This document shows, one piece after another, positions 31,502 through 42,803 of a DNA stretch of 64,000 nt. The notes below the pieces were generated by a model. That model was not told where the DNA came from and made no database searches. It saw only the letters and a program-made list of their open reading frames with translations. This DNA comes from Viola odorata (taxonomy: Eukaryota; Streptophyta; Magnoliopsida; Malpighiales; Violaceae). Location: positions 40,969,475 to 41,033,474 of the forward strand of contig OY829545.1 of NCBI GenBank assembly GCA_963691705.1. Direction: 5' to 3'. Every line of letters starts with the position of its first letter. Positions within the stretch are counted from its first letter, which is position 1. Made by a program: the position numbers and the translations under genes.

Positions 31502-31661
31502 GAAGGTTGATAGCGTTGCTTGTGGTTTGTGTACAGAGTCTAAAGGAGTTTGTGGTTATGATCTCAGCTCTAATCAGACAACCTGCGACTGCCCAAATCA
31601 ATCTGGTGGATCAAAGACATGTTCTTCTTCCTCACCACCACAACCAACATCTATTCCAAGT
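31502..31661 (+). pseudogene. Fragment of a WAK/LRK10L-type receptor kinase gene (ectodomain exon)
   Basis: The plus frame gives C-G-x-C-x-x-S-K-G-V-C-G-Y-D then C-D-C-P-N, the Cys pattern of the C-terminal wall-associated-kinase extracellular domain (WAK_assoc type) found in LRK10L receptors. A Ser/Pro-rich stretch follows and then a donor-like GTATGT (about 31660), the usual place of the intron before the transmembrane exon. The 5' side is replaced directly by the E0 LTR at 31501. Neither the GUB_WAK domain nor a kinase domain is in the window. Family by motif only. Confidence 0.6.
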
Positions 31662-32105
31662 ATGTTAAGTTATTTACGTTGCTTGCACTACATAATTTCA
31701 ATGAGTTAATTCTTCATAATTAAGAAGCCCTTATCCTTGTATATAGTATTATTGTTTATTGCTATTTTTTAGATTTTATCCTCGACATTCTTTATCGCTT
31801 GCAACTGACTCTACAAAGTTGACATATGGGTGTGGCTACAATTTAGCGCTATATATATAGCTTTATACTATATTGAATATTGAGTTTAAATCAATTATAA
31901 TTTTTTTATCTATCCTCAACTCGATACATAAAGTATATGAGATTTCATCATCAACCGTAATCAAACCAAAATATATAGTTTAGTTTTTCTATATATTTTT
32001 GGTAATAGGTTTTTTATCAATGTATGAACTAATTAGCCTGACTGACTATATAAGTAGGCAACTTTTTTCCTATCTAATTTCTGAAAAATAAGGAAAATTA
32101 TTTAG
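31662..32105. other. AT-rich, probable intron or flank of the receptor fragment
   Basis: No coding signal; contains runs such as 'atatatatag'. Consistent with intron sequence after the donor at 31660, but no acceptor and exon could be identified. Confidence 0.4.
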
Positions 32106-32270
32106 TAAGTACTCCTTCAGTTTCAAATTAAATGACTCTTTGATATTTTACATATATCAAGAAAGTCACTTTGCATACATTTTATGTTTGTATCTTACAA
32201 CAATATTCTTCTTATTTTATTCTAATTTATCTATTTTATTACTCTCACTACCATCTCTCCTCAATAATAA
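32106..32270 (+). mobile_element. Half of a Stowaway-like MITE
   Basis: TACTCCTTCAGTTTCAAATT resembles the CTCCCTCCGT terminal repeat of Stowaway (Tc1/mariner) MITEs. The internal sequence is AT-rich. E2 inserted at 32270, so only the left end remains, and no matching right end follows E3. Confidence 0.45.
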
Positions 32271-32862
32271 TGATAACAATATACCTAATGCCCGGGGCAT
32301 TTTTGTCTTTACACCCCGCGACGGGAACATAACGCTATTATACCTACCGGACGGATAACCTCGGGGCTATCACCCTTTATCAAGCGATCAGCGCTGGGAT
32401 GGTCGACACTAACGGGGGGAGGGGGGGGGGCTCCCACACGTCACCCTATCATGACACGCGGCGCTATCCCATCCCAGGCCAAACGTGGCGTCCCATAAGG
32501 AGCATAGGCGTTACCTTGCCTAGTTAACACCTACCCCTATGATAGATATCTAACGCAGCGATAGCACACCGTTGACAGGGAATGTCAACCGCCTGACGGG
32601 CCCGTTAGCAACCTTCATGGCCGAACCCCCAGAAAATACTCTACTTTTTTCCTATAAATACCTCCACAAAAAAGGAGGAAGGTAAGTCTAGGATCACTGG
32701 CAAAAGCTCTGCTACTTTCACCACTCATACTGACTTAGGCATCGGAGTGTTTACACCGGAGGCCCCCTCCGGCGCTTTGCAGGCACACCAGACGGCTGCA
32801 AGCGGAGTATCCAGGAAGCTATTTTCCCACCTACCCTTCGATAACGGAGCCGAATCTTATCA
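32271..32862 (+). repeat. E2 5' LTR (592 bp)
   Basis: TGATAACAAT start, CTTATCA end. U3 stem CTGGGATGG (32394-32402) with CCATCCCAG (32469-32477), TATA at 32651, hairpin CCGGAG/CTCCGG at 32756-32772, then GCTTTGCAGG. A G run (about 32416-32430) lies inside the U3 stem. Confidence 0.88.
32651..32660 (+). promoter_or_regulatory. TATA box of the E2 5' LTR
   Basis: CCTATAAATA, about 175 bp after the second arm of the U3 stem. Confidence 0.72.
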
Positions 32863-32948
32863 AATTGGTGCTTTCATTAAGAGCTTTGGTTTTATTAAGT
32901 GAGCGTCCTTAATAGCCAAGCTCTGTCTTCCTTGAAAATTGGAGGATT

Positions 32949-34480
32949 ATGGCTTCTGACTTGGATCCCGCGCTATCCCAGTCTTCTAGCCTTCCATTTT
33001 CTACTCGTAGGTGACTTTTCGCTTTCGCCACCTCTGATACTTCTACCACGGTACAAGAAATTCCCCCAGGAATATCAGATCTCTCCTTTGAACAAACAAC
33101 GAGAGCATTTGTGTCCCAAGCGTATACTCCTTTATCCTAGATAGTGGGACCCAGTTATTCGAGTGGAGCTGTGGTAGGTGATGCGGGCAATCCTCTCGTA
33201 AATTTGATATCAGCCCTTCAAGCCCAACTAGATCAACTGACAGAGTTAGCTGTAGGATTCACGCCTCATGTTTCAGGACCTAGCATACCCTCTCAGATAG
33301 TTTTCACTTCATCTATCGTCGCTGATCTACCGTTGTCGCCTTGACAGTCTAGAGGTTTTCCGTTGTCCCTACCTTTGTCATCGGCCCCTATCAATGTCAC
33401 GCAACTCGCGCATAGGAGTGTCGAACCTTCCGAGCAGTATAGGAGGGAAGCTCCTATTTCTGAAGGAGAGCACTGGCACGACGAATAAAGAGATCATTGG
33501 AACAACAGGCGAGACGAAATACCCAGGGACCTATCCCCTAGGCACAGCGAGAGGTCGAGTAGTAGGAGGCATCGAACCCGAATGCCAAGGAGTCGCAGTC
33601 GATCTCCTAGGCGGCATCATGGATACGATCTTCGAGATCAGAGATACCCTGACGAAGATCCTCCTCCCCATCAACCTCATGGGATTCCCGACGATAACGC
33701 TGGACACCCATTCAGTTACCGCGTAAGGCATCACAAGGTCAATCGGCACGTAAAGCTTCCTGCAGAATCGTATGATGGCACGAAGGATCCTATTTCCCAC
33801 CTCAATAAGGTGAAAGATTTTGTACAATTTCAAACCCATAGCGACGCCGCGTTGTGTCAGATCTTCGTTATGACACTATTAGGTGTAGCACGTCTCTGGT
33901 TCAAGGGACTTCCGGCAGGTTCTATTGATAATTTTTCCCAGTTGGAAGCTAAGTTTCGGAGCTGGTTCAGCACGGCTGTCCCTATCAGAAAATCTGCGGC
34001 AACATTATTTGATATTCATCGAAAACCACATGAATCCTTGAAGGATTTCCTGAGTTATTTTGATCTTGAGATGTCGCTAACGCCATGAGTCACCATTGAC
34101 TTCACTGTGGAAGCCTTGAAGCGCAATTGCTGTTACGAGATGTTGCGAGATACATTAATGGTGGACCCACCGCCAACTTTAGACGCGCTGAGGCTGAAGG
34201 CTCATAATTATGCGAGGATGGAGGAAGAGGAGAATAGAGAAAGAATTCAGAACACGCCCCAAGACACGCATACAATGCCCATGCTAACGCGACTCCTGAT
34301 ATGCACCCAAGCGACGAATATGGCCAACGAAAAGACCACATCCCTAGAACCTCAAACCGGCAGAGGGGTAGCTTCTCAAAAGGAAAATTCAGGAATTCCC
34401 CTACCAGAAGACAAGCGGATCCACCAAAGGGCTGAATATACGACCCTGACCTCCCTTCTCTCGTACTTCCAATAGCGGAA
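32949..34480 (+). pseudogene. E2 gag
   Basis: M-A-S-D start at 32949. One frame with stops near 33012, 33138, 33342, 33487 and 34088. The Ser/Arg-rich R-S-R-S-R-S-P-R-R stretch is near 33590, the core gag domain with H-V-K-L-P-A-E-S-Y-D-G-T runs from about 33745 to 34200. A frameshift between about 34400 and 34530 leads to the gag end and protease frame. Confidence 0.85.
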
Positions 34481-34531
34481 ATTTTAGCAATCGTCCAGCA
34501 ACGGAACCTGCCTATCCGTTACCCAGCTCCT

Positions 34532-35590
34532 GTGAAGCCAGGAGTAATTATGGGAGGAAGGGAAAATGTATTTTGTAAGTTCCATAAAGTCAAGGGGCAC
34601 TCCACGGACGTATGTAGAGAGTTGAAGTTAGCGATAGAGTGCTTAGTCGAAGAGGGTTACCTTGGAGAGTTCACCACCAAGGCAAGAGAAGAAGCCAGGA
34701 ACGATCCAGTGGATAGGGCAACTGACAGCAGACAAACACCTTCTCACGCCACAGGGCCTAATGCCGTCCCTATCGGAAGGGGTAGAGAAACACTCACAGT
34801 CCACGACGACAATGTTCCTATGATTAATATCATCGCGGGTGGAGCACCCTACCTTGATGAAGCTATACAGCTAACGCCTAGTTCAGGAGAGAAACGCAAA
34901 CGAGAAAGCACGCTGGTTAAAAGTGAGGCGATAAGTGCTTTAGACAGGATGGTATTATCCTTCTCAGAGGAAGACGAGAAAGGTGTCATTTTCCCGCACA
35001 ATGACGCATTGGTAGTCACGCCCGTTATTGGCAATCACGGAGTTAGGAGGACCCTTATTGACAATGGGAGTGCGGTAAATCTATTCTCACTTGAGGCGTA
35101 CAACTTAATGAAGCGTCCCGACGGTGAACTAACGCCTTGTAAAAAGCCGATAATTGGAGTAGATGGGGTCCCAATCCCGGTAACAGGAATTACATCGCTA
35201 CCAGTATATTTCAGAGAGGACACGTCTAAGCAGTCAGAGGAATTGTTATTCTTGGTCGTAGACCTATCATTGCCCTATAATGCTATACTCGGACGGCTGT
35301 ATCTAAACCGCTTTGGAGTTGCAATATCGCAAAAACACCTAAGGATGAAATATCCTTCATGGGACGGAGTAGTCTCGATTAAAGGAGACCAGAAGCTAGC
35401 CGCCGAGTGTTACTTACTCATGACTCAGAAGAGTTGCGACCGTTACGTGTGCATTGCGGATGATCCCTTTGAAGAAAGAGAGGAAAAACGCACTCAGCCA
35501 GTAGACAAGATGAGGTCAGTCCCCGTTAGCGGAGTTGAGGAAGCAAACTTTCTAGTTAGCGAAAAATTAAGCTCGGAGAAAAATGCATAG
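34532..35590 (+). pseudogene. E2 gag C-terminus and protease
   Basis: Cys/His region F-C-K-F-H-K-V-K-G-H-S-T-D-V-C near 34570, then retropepsin-like L-I-D-N-G-S-A (Asp codon 35060-35062), G-V-D-G-V-P-I-P, and A-I-L-G-R-L-Y. It keeps the Trp codon that E1 lost (near 35360). The frame ends in TAG at 35588, where E1 has a Gln-containing block; RT follows in the same frame. Confidence 0.83.
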
Positions 35591-36565
35591 TTAGCTCGAT
35601 TATTGAATAAGTGCAAAGGAGAATTTGCGTGGAAGCCAGCAGATATGCCTGGAATTTCGCGAGAAATAACGGAACATCGACTAAACATTGACCCCAAAGC
35701 TAAGCCTGTTCAACAAAAGCGGCGAAGTTTCTCTCCAGAAAAGGTAGTAGCCATCGAGAAAGAAATATCAAAACTCATGGACGCTAGTTTCATCCGAGAA
35801 GTCCAATACCCAATGTGGTTGGCTAATCCTGTCCTAGTCCCAAAACCTAATGGAGATTGGCGTATGTGCATTGATTTTACTGACTTGAATGACGCATGCC
35901 CCAAAGATTGCTATCCTCTTCCTCGAATCGATCAGTTGGTCGACCAAACTGCTGGGTATGCCTATCTAAGATCGTTAGACGCCAATTCAGGATATCACCA
36001 AATCCCCATGGCTGTGGAAGATGTAGAAAAGACTGCCTTCATCACTCCAAAGGCCACCTATTGCTATACGGCGATGCCATTTGGACTGAAAAATGCTGGG
36101 GCAACCTTCCAGCGCATGGCAAATAAAGTCTTTGAGAAGCAGATTGGGAAAAATGTAGAGGCTTATGTAGACGATATATTAGTCAAGAGCCAAAGCTTCG
36201 AAGACCACTTAGCTGACTTGGAAGAAGTCTTCTACGTAATGAGGGAATACAAGATGAAGTTGAACCCCCGTAAATGCATGTTTGCATTCCAAACGGGCAA
36301 ATTTCTAGGTTACGTGGTCAGTAGAAAGGGCATCCAGCCTAACCCTTCGAAGGTGAAGGCCATCCAGGATATGATATCTCCTCGAACTATTAAAGAAGTA
36401 TAAAAGCTCATGGGGCACATCATCGCGTTAGGGCGGTTTATTTCTAAACAAGGTGAAAGATGCCTACCTTTCTTTAAGGTTATCCGCAATAAAGCTCCTT
36501 TCGGATAGACAGAAGAATGCGAGGAAGCGTTTGCTGGCATAAAGGCCTACCTTTCATCCGACCTA
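35591..36565 (+). pseudogene. E2 reverse transcriptase
   Basis: All the RT blocks are present: F-A-W-K-P-A-D-M-P-G-I, N-D-A-C-P-K-D-C-Y-P-L-P, S-G-Y-H-Q-I, M-P-F-G-L-K-N, and the catalytic Y-V-D-D (36164-36175). A TAA at 36401 replaces a Gln codon and a TAG at 36506 replaces a Trp codon (F-G-W-T in E0 and E1). Otherwise the frame is continuous. Confidence 0.9.
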
Positions 36566-37730
36566 GTGCTAACGAGACCTGAACTGGGTGACGTTCTGTA
36601 CTTGTATCTGGGTGTTGCTGACGAGGTGGTCAGTGCTGTCCTCGTACAAAGTGACAGACATATTCATCGTCCAGTATTCTTTGTTAGCCACGTACTGAAA
36701 GATGCCGAGTTACGGTACTCTCGCATTGAGAAAGTGGCGTTTGCCCTAGTACAGGCAACGGGGAAGATGGATCGGTACTTCCAAGCTCATCCTATTGTAA
36801 TACTCACTGATCAGCCATTAAGGAAAATTTTCAGGAAACCCGAGTCTTCAGGAAGAATGTTGATTTGGGCGATTGAACTCGAACAATATGGGTTGCAATA
36901 CAAGGCCAGACCGTCCATTAAAGCCCAAGCGGTAGCAGACTTCATAGCAGAATGCACATTTACACACGAAACACCGATGGACCCACTAGAAGGGGAGGTA
37001 GAAGATTTAGACCTCCCGTCCCCAGACACATACACTGACCTGTGGATCATCCACGTAGACGGAGCCAAAAACCAAGAGTTAGCTGGCGCAGGAATTTTCA
37101 TGACTGGGCCCAAAGACATGCAGATATGCTATGCCATCTAAATTTTGCAACCACTATCCAACAATGCGGCTGAATACGAAGCGTTACTGGCAGGACTCAG
37201 GATAGGTAAGAGTTTCTCTGTCAAAACCACACACGACATAGGAATGGTGCACGATCCACAAATAAAGATACGTGGAGACTCTAAACTGATAATAGATCAA
37301 GTCTTGGGAAACTCCCAAGCCAGAGAACCTATCATGATCCAATATCTCACAAAAGTGTAGCGTGAGATGTCAGAAATACAAAAAAAAGGCACTCAGGTCA
37401 GCTTTGAGCACATTCCTCGAGAGGATAACGCTGAGGCTGACAATCTTGCTAAAATGGCAGCCAACCCGGAAGCCTCCATACCTAAAGACGTATACTACGG
37501 GGAGATATTTGTACCTTCTTTTATGGAGGAACAAATATCACTTTGCGTGGAAGAAGTGAAGAATGATTGGAGAATCCCTGTCATAAAATGTTTAAAGCAT
37601 GATGAGTTGCCAGCAGACAACGCCAAAAAAAGGAAAGTTTTGAAGCAAGTGGCACGATGCACATACTACAATGGGGAGCTGATTCAGAGATGTTTCTCCC
37701 ATCCAGCTGCAAAGTGTATAACGGAGTAGG
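36566..37730 (+). pseudogene. E2 RNase H region
   Basis: V-F-F-V-S-H-V-L and the connection region, then W-I-I-H-V-D-G-A-K-N (Asp codon 37058-37060), Y-E-A-L-L-A-G-L and G-D-S-K-L-I-I-D-Q-V-L. Stops at 37139 (TAA), 37358 (TAG) and 37727 (TAG), all in one frame. Confidence 0.85.
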
Positions 37731-38803
37731 AAGGCCTCTATACCTTGCGAGAAATCTATGAAGGAATATGTGGTATGCATATAGCCGGTGGCACCCTAGC
37801 AGCACAGGTTTTTCGGTCAGGATTCTACTGGCCCACTATCCCCAGAGATTGTCACAACTTCGTAAAAACCTGTCATAAATGTCAAGAATACGCTAAGATT
37901 CCCCGAAAACCTGCCGTGCAAATTTCAGAAATAGTCTCTCTTTGCCCGTTTGCCAAATGGGGAATAGATATTTTGGGCCCATTTCCAAAAGCCAGGTCTG
38001 AATTGAAATTTGTAGTCGTAGCGGTAGACTATTTTACAAAATGGGCAAAAGCAGAAGCGGTAGCCAGCATCACCACTGAAAAAATCTGGCGTTTCTTTAA
38101 ATATCAAGTCATAATGCGATTTGGGATACCTCGTGTATTGGTCAGCGACAACGGAACGCAATTTACGAGCCAATTTTTCAGAAATCAGTGCGCAAAATTT
38201 CAGATCGAACAGAGATTCTCTTCCGTAGCGCACCCACAAACCAACGGACAGGTAGAAGTGACCAATCGTAGCATTCTCGGTGGCATCAAAAGGAACCTAG
38301 AAGGTTCTAAAAAGAAATGGGCAGACGAACTGTCGTATGTAATATGGGCCTATCGCATAACCATCAAAACTACCACAGGAGAAACCCTTTTCGTGTTAGC
38401 CTTTGGCACAGAGGCCGTCACACCAGTAGAAATTGGCACCTTGAGCCTCCGAGTGGCATACTTCAAAGAAGAAATAAATGAATAAAGGTTACGTGCTAAC
38501 CTTGATGCGCTACCAGAGGTACAAGAGGGGACTCTTTTGAAAACACTGCATTAAAAAAGAAAAATGGTGCAGTATCATAACAGACAAGTCAGAGAGCGAT
38601 TGCTCAAAATGGGAGATTTAGTACTCAGAGACAAGCGAGCGGCAGGGCAACGCATGGGAAAGCTTAGTCCAAACTAGGACGGGCCATATCGTGTCACCCG
38701 CATCGTCGGAAAGGGAGCGTATCATTTGGAATCACTTGACGGTACCCCCTTACAAAACTCTTGGAATATAGCTCGCTTGAAATTATATCATGCTAGGAAC
38801 TAA
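37731..38803 (+). pseudogene. E2 integrase
   Basis: HHCC finger with C-H-K-C-Q-E-Y (37870-37890), catalytic Asp (37967), Asp in V-S-D-N-G-T (38147) and Glu in G-Q-V-E-V-T (38254). The complete C-terminal G-D-L-V-L-R, G-P-Y-R-V-T-R-I-V-G-K-G block ends A-R-L-K-L-Y-H-A-R-N and TAA at 38801. Stops at 38483, 38552 and 38675 interrupt it. The DDE triad is intact. Confidence 0.88.
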
Positions 38804-38900
38804 TATCTCCCGTCTGATAAATGTTAGCATTGCTCTAATAAATGAATCAAAAGCATTCCTGGTGCACGTTGTGACTAATAACATGCAGATAATGAAGAAT

Positions 38901-39405
38901 GCCAGGAGTGAAAATCCTATCCTTGTGATGGCTGGTCCTGATTAGACAGCTCACTAAGACGAGGCACGCCCTGGCATAAATATAGCGTTAGGAGTGAAAA
39001 TCCTATCCTTGTGGTAGCCGTGCTAAAACATAGATGGACCATTAAGACGAGGCACGCCCCAACGCCCCCGGGAGTGAAAATCCTATCCTTGTGGCAACCG
39101 TGCTAACACAGACGACCCATTAAGACAAGGCACGCCCCGGCATCCTCGGGAGTGAAAATCCTATCCTTGTGGTAGCCGTGCTCACATAGACGGACCATTA
39201 AGACAAGGCATGCCCCAAGGAGATAGCAACTCCGTCCTGGAAGTGAAAATCCTATCCTTGTGGTAGCCGTGCTAACACAGACGGACCACTAAGACGAGGC
39301 ACGCTCTAGAGACGCGAGGTTTCAACGCTTGGGAGTGAAAATCCTATCCTTGTGATGTCCGGTCCTGATCAGACGGCTCACTAAGACGACACACTCCCCA
39401 AGCCG
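38901..39405. repeat. E2 tandem repeat array, six units of about 80-95 bp
   Basis: TCCTATCCTTGTG recurs near 38913, 38999, 39080, 39159, 39247 and 39343, each unit ending AAGACGAGGCACGCCC or close. Same family as the E1 and E3 arrays, and at the same place, just after pol. Confidence 0.9.
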
Positions 39406-40042
39406 ACCGTTGGCATTTGAAATAAAGGGAGACACCACAGCCAGTAACCGAGCTGTTGATACCCAGTGAAGTTGAGCTGGAGAGGTGTCCCTATTGCAAC
39501 AATAATATTGTGGCAAGACCAAACTTAGCAAAGCTAAGCGATTCCCCTAACAACAAAGGGCGACATCGATCTATATACAACATGAGCAGAAATGATATTG
39601 ATTTGTCCTCTGAGACACCACTAAAGAAATAATGATAAGGCAGTGTTGGCCATACGACATGTGGAAACAACTTCCTAACTCTCAACAGAAAAAGCGCAAG
39701 GAGAGATACATCAGAGAAGCCTATCCCAAAGGCCAAGCTGCTACGGCTACCGCAGAAACATTATGTCTCTAAAGACAGAAATATCTTAACAACCCATAGG
39801 CGACAAACGCCGCGATCGATTAACCGCATAAGGTATGATGACTACATCATCATGATTTTAGTAATGAAGTTTACTAACTATACCGTGGCAGTAATATTAT
39901 GAAGCAAGGTTGACAAAGAAATTCTAGTAAAAAAAGCAACAGTCTAAGCGAAAGAAAGTCGATATTGTCAATATTACAAAACATCCTCAAAGAATAGATG
40001 AAGATATGTCAATAGCAAAAATCAAAAAGTAAGGCACGAGGC
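39406..40042. other. Spacer between array and E2 gene A
   Basis: No gene supported. A minus-strand frame at 39491-39736 is short and unlike the other copies. Confidence 0.45.
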
Positions 40043-42162
40043 CTAAGAAATGGCTAACGTGTTGCCCCCTCTCTGCTCGGCAGCCCTTCCGTGATAAAAG
40101 TTTTCATCGGACACGTGCGCGGCCCTTTTATCAAAGTACTCAGCAAGAATGTCGACCCGAAGGGTTTCTACTCCATAATGATGTATGAAGCCATCTGACA
40201 TGATCATCGCACCCTCCTTCAGGTACCAACGACTCTTCTCAGCAGAAAGATCAAGCTCGGCAGATAGCTCGGCGTTTCTACGCCTCTCCAGCTCTAGCCT
40301 GGCCTCTTCCTCAGAAAGCCGTGCGTTCAGAGCAATACCCTTATATTTTTCTTCCTCCAGGGCGAGCCTAGCGGCCTCTGCCTCCTGCTTCGCGATCGCT
40401 GCCTCTTGCTTAGCAGTTTCTGCCTCTTGTAGAGCTTTCTCTCTAAAAGCACTCAAATTAAGTTGTAGAGCTTTCTCTCTAAAAGCACTCAAATTAAGTT
40501 GGTGAGTGGCAAGGCTGGGAGGAATGTACGAACTAACGCCAACCATTAAATCTGGAGTAGGGCTGCCCCTTGCAGCAGCAGGTGGAGATATAGGAATGAA
40601 AGACAGGATAAAAGGAGAAGGAGGTTGGTTAGCAAAGCCCCCCCATGTCAGAAACAAAAGGCCCACCCCTGCCAAGTGCCCCAAAACTCAGCATATCCGA
40701 GTTAAAACCCACAGCAGTAGAGGAAGAATGAATCGGAGAATCAGCAAAGGCGTGAGGGTCACTACCAAGGTTAGCACCTTGGGATTGCTTGGTAGGCACG
40801 CCACCTTCCACGGAAACTGTCAAAGGAGGGTTAACGCCAGATGACGACGGGCTATTTTGAAGGTCGTAACGAGCCTTCTTCTGGCGGTTCGCGAGGGAAC
40901 TCGCAATTGACATATCCTCGTTAGGAAGAGAATGAGCGGAAGCAGTGCCAATTTCCTAAAGACGCAAACCATAATAAGAAAACTGTGGAGGAACAAAAGA
41001 AAGCGGTAGGGGCAATGGATAAAATACCTGAGTAGAAGGAGGAATCAAGGGAATTCTAGAAGGAATTGTATCAGCAGTCACTTCTGAAGAAGCGGTAGCT
41101 TGGGAAGGAGCGGGAGGCGCAACGCTTTCTTTTCTGTTTCTCTTCCTCTTTGCGACACGTGCTAGCAAAGATGGCACTTGAGCAGTGTCGAGGGTGACAG
41201 CAACCCCTTGAGAAGGCGGTGCGACCAAAGTAACAGTGGTAGCCCCCTCTTCAGCGATAGCAGCAGCAGCAGCGGCGACAGCCTCCTCCCTTTTCTTTTG
41301 CTCCCTTTTTTTTGCTCCCTTTTCTTTTTCCTTCGAATATATTCAGGCTCCCAACCAGGCGGAACCACTGCATATTTACGAAAAAATGTTAGCGTTAGTA
41401 CTTTCCAGCAACACAAAGAAAGGAGGGCAAATACTCACCCATTTTGTACTCTTCAATATCCACCCCGTTAGCCACTTTACGAGTGTCAACGCTAAAGTTC
41501 AGTTGGAGTAGCGTCTTTAACCAACCATCCTCTGGGTCGGAAAGTGGTTTTCTACTACCCCAAGCCCCATCTTTAATCTCCTCGTTAAAGTCGGTTCTCC
41601 ACAAGGGTTCAGGCAGGTCAACAATAAAAAATCCTTCTTTCCAGCCAGAAATAGAAGACTCGAGACCCATGAGTTTCCAGGTAAATGGCTTCAGCGAGTT
41701 ATCATCATAACGGGGTGATATCGATATCACCCCTTTACGAGAATACAAGTGGAAAATATTGTGAAGCAACACTAAGGAAGGGGACTCAATTCCTTTGAAC
41801 CGGCATAACGCCGCAAAAGCACTAACAACGCAAATTGCGTTAGGGCTCAGTTAAGCCGGATTCAAGTCAGAATCGACCAACAACAGTTTTACAAGCGGGT
41901 CAAGAGGAAGCCGAAACCCATGATCAAATAATTTAGCATACAATATCCTACTATTATCAGGCAAATGACTATTAAGGCGAAGCGGTTCAGAAGCAACGCG
42001 AACAGAATAACCCTTAGGAAGTTGAACATTGAACTCGGCCAATCTACGATGAACTAAAGGCAAGGTATAGAGAGAAGTAGATGTATTATTGATCTTTTCT
42101 TCCCCAACAGATCTTTGAGAACTTTCTTCCCCAACAGACTTTTTAGAGCGAGTCTTGGTCAT
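40043..42162 (-). pseudogene. E2 antisense gene A (PF04195-like)
   Basis: Start M-T-K-T-R-S-K-K at 42162. The N-terminal domain has Y-A-K-L-F-D-H-G-F-R-L-P-L-D, then G-V-I-S-I-S-P-R-Y-D-D and W-K-E-G-F-F-I-V (41640-41710). The intron 41368-41438 has a GTGAGT donor and ATGCAG acceptor. Exon 2 starts V-V-P-P-G-W-E-P-E-Y-I-R-R. A coiled coil with E-A-A-R-L-A-L-E-E repeats runs from about 40290 to 40450, containing an exact tandem duplication of 48 bp near 40426-40500. The end is S-D-G-F-I-H-H-Y. Stop near 41850 and frame changes at 40960 and 41160. Role unknown. Confidence 0.75.
41368..41438 (-). other. Intron of E2 gene A
   Basis: GGGTGAGT donor (41433-41438) and AAATATGCAG acceptor (41368-41371), 71 nt. 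It matches in position and donor the introns of the E0 and E3 genes. Confidence 0.7.
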
Positions 42163-42330
42163 AACTAATAAAAAGAAGAGAGTAAGAGAAGGAAATGATG
42201 CGTGTACCTTCGCCAAAGAAACACCAGGGATCCCAGAACAAAGAAGAAGGAGCGGCGTGAGTTATTTTTCAGAAGGAAGCAACGAGCGAGAAAAGAGATT
42301 AAAAAAGAAAAGAGGAGGCGGGGAAAACAT

Positions 42331-42339
42331 TATATATAA
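42331..42339 (-). promoter_or_regulatory. TATA box upstream of E2 gene A
   Basis: Minus strand GGGTTATATATAATG about 170 bp before the start, the same place as in E1 and E3. Confidence 0.62.
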
Positions 42340-42803
42340 CCCTAAAGGAGTCAAAAGGCATGACTAGTTGACAACTGACACATGGAAAAGTGGCGTGGCA
42401 GAAGAGCGCGACACGCGCAAAAGACGTAAGTTTTGAAAACGGTGAGACGCTTCAGTCCTCGCTGCTCGCTAGAAGGCGCCTGCTTCAAACACCTCACCGT
42501 AAGAAAGACACGTGTCTTCCTTCATCATTACTTTTCAATCGCATTAATTAAGGGATTCGCAACATTTAATGCTCTAAAAAGCAGTGCCAGCCATACTGCG
42601 CGACCCCATGAAACGGCGTATTAGCAAAAAGAAGCTAACAAAGCGTGAGTAGCAACAATAATACACCAAAACCCAACAAAGCAACAAAGGTCTTACGGCG
42701 TCAACATTATTACAGGAAGAACAATGTCAAATGTTTTTAAAGTGCGATCGGTGGAAGAGTAAAGAAAGGCAGATAAGAATGAAACAACAATCAAGGGGGA
42801 GAT

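Noticed and set aside
31661..32105. Kinase or transmembrane exon after the receptor fragment
   Set aside because: Looked for G-x-G-x-x-G or a hydrophobic exon; none found in any frame.
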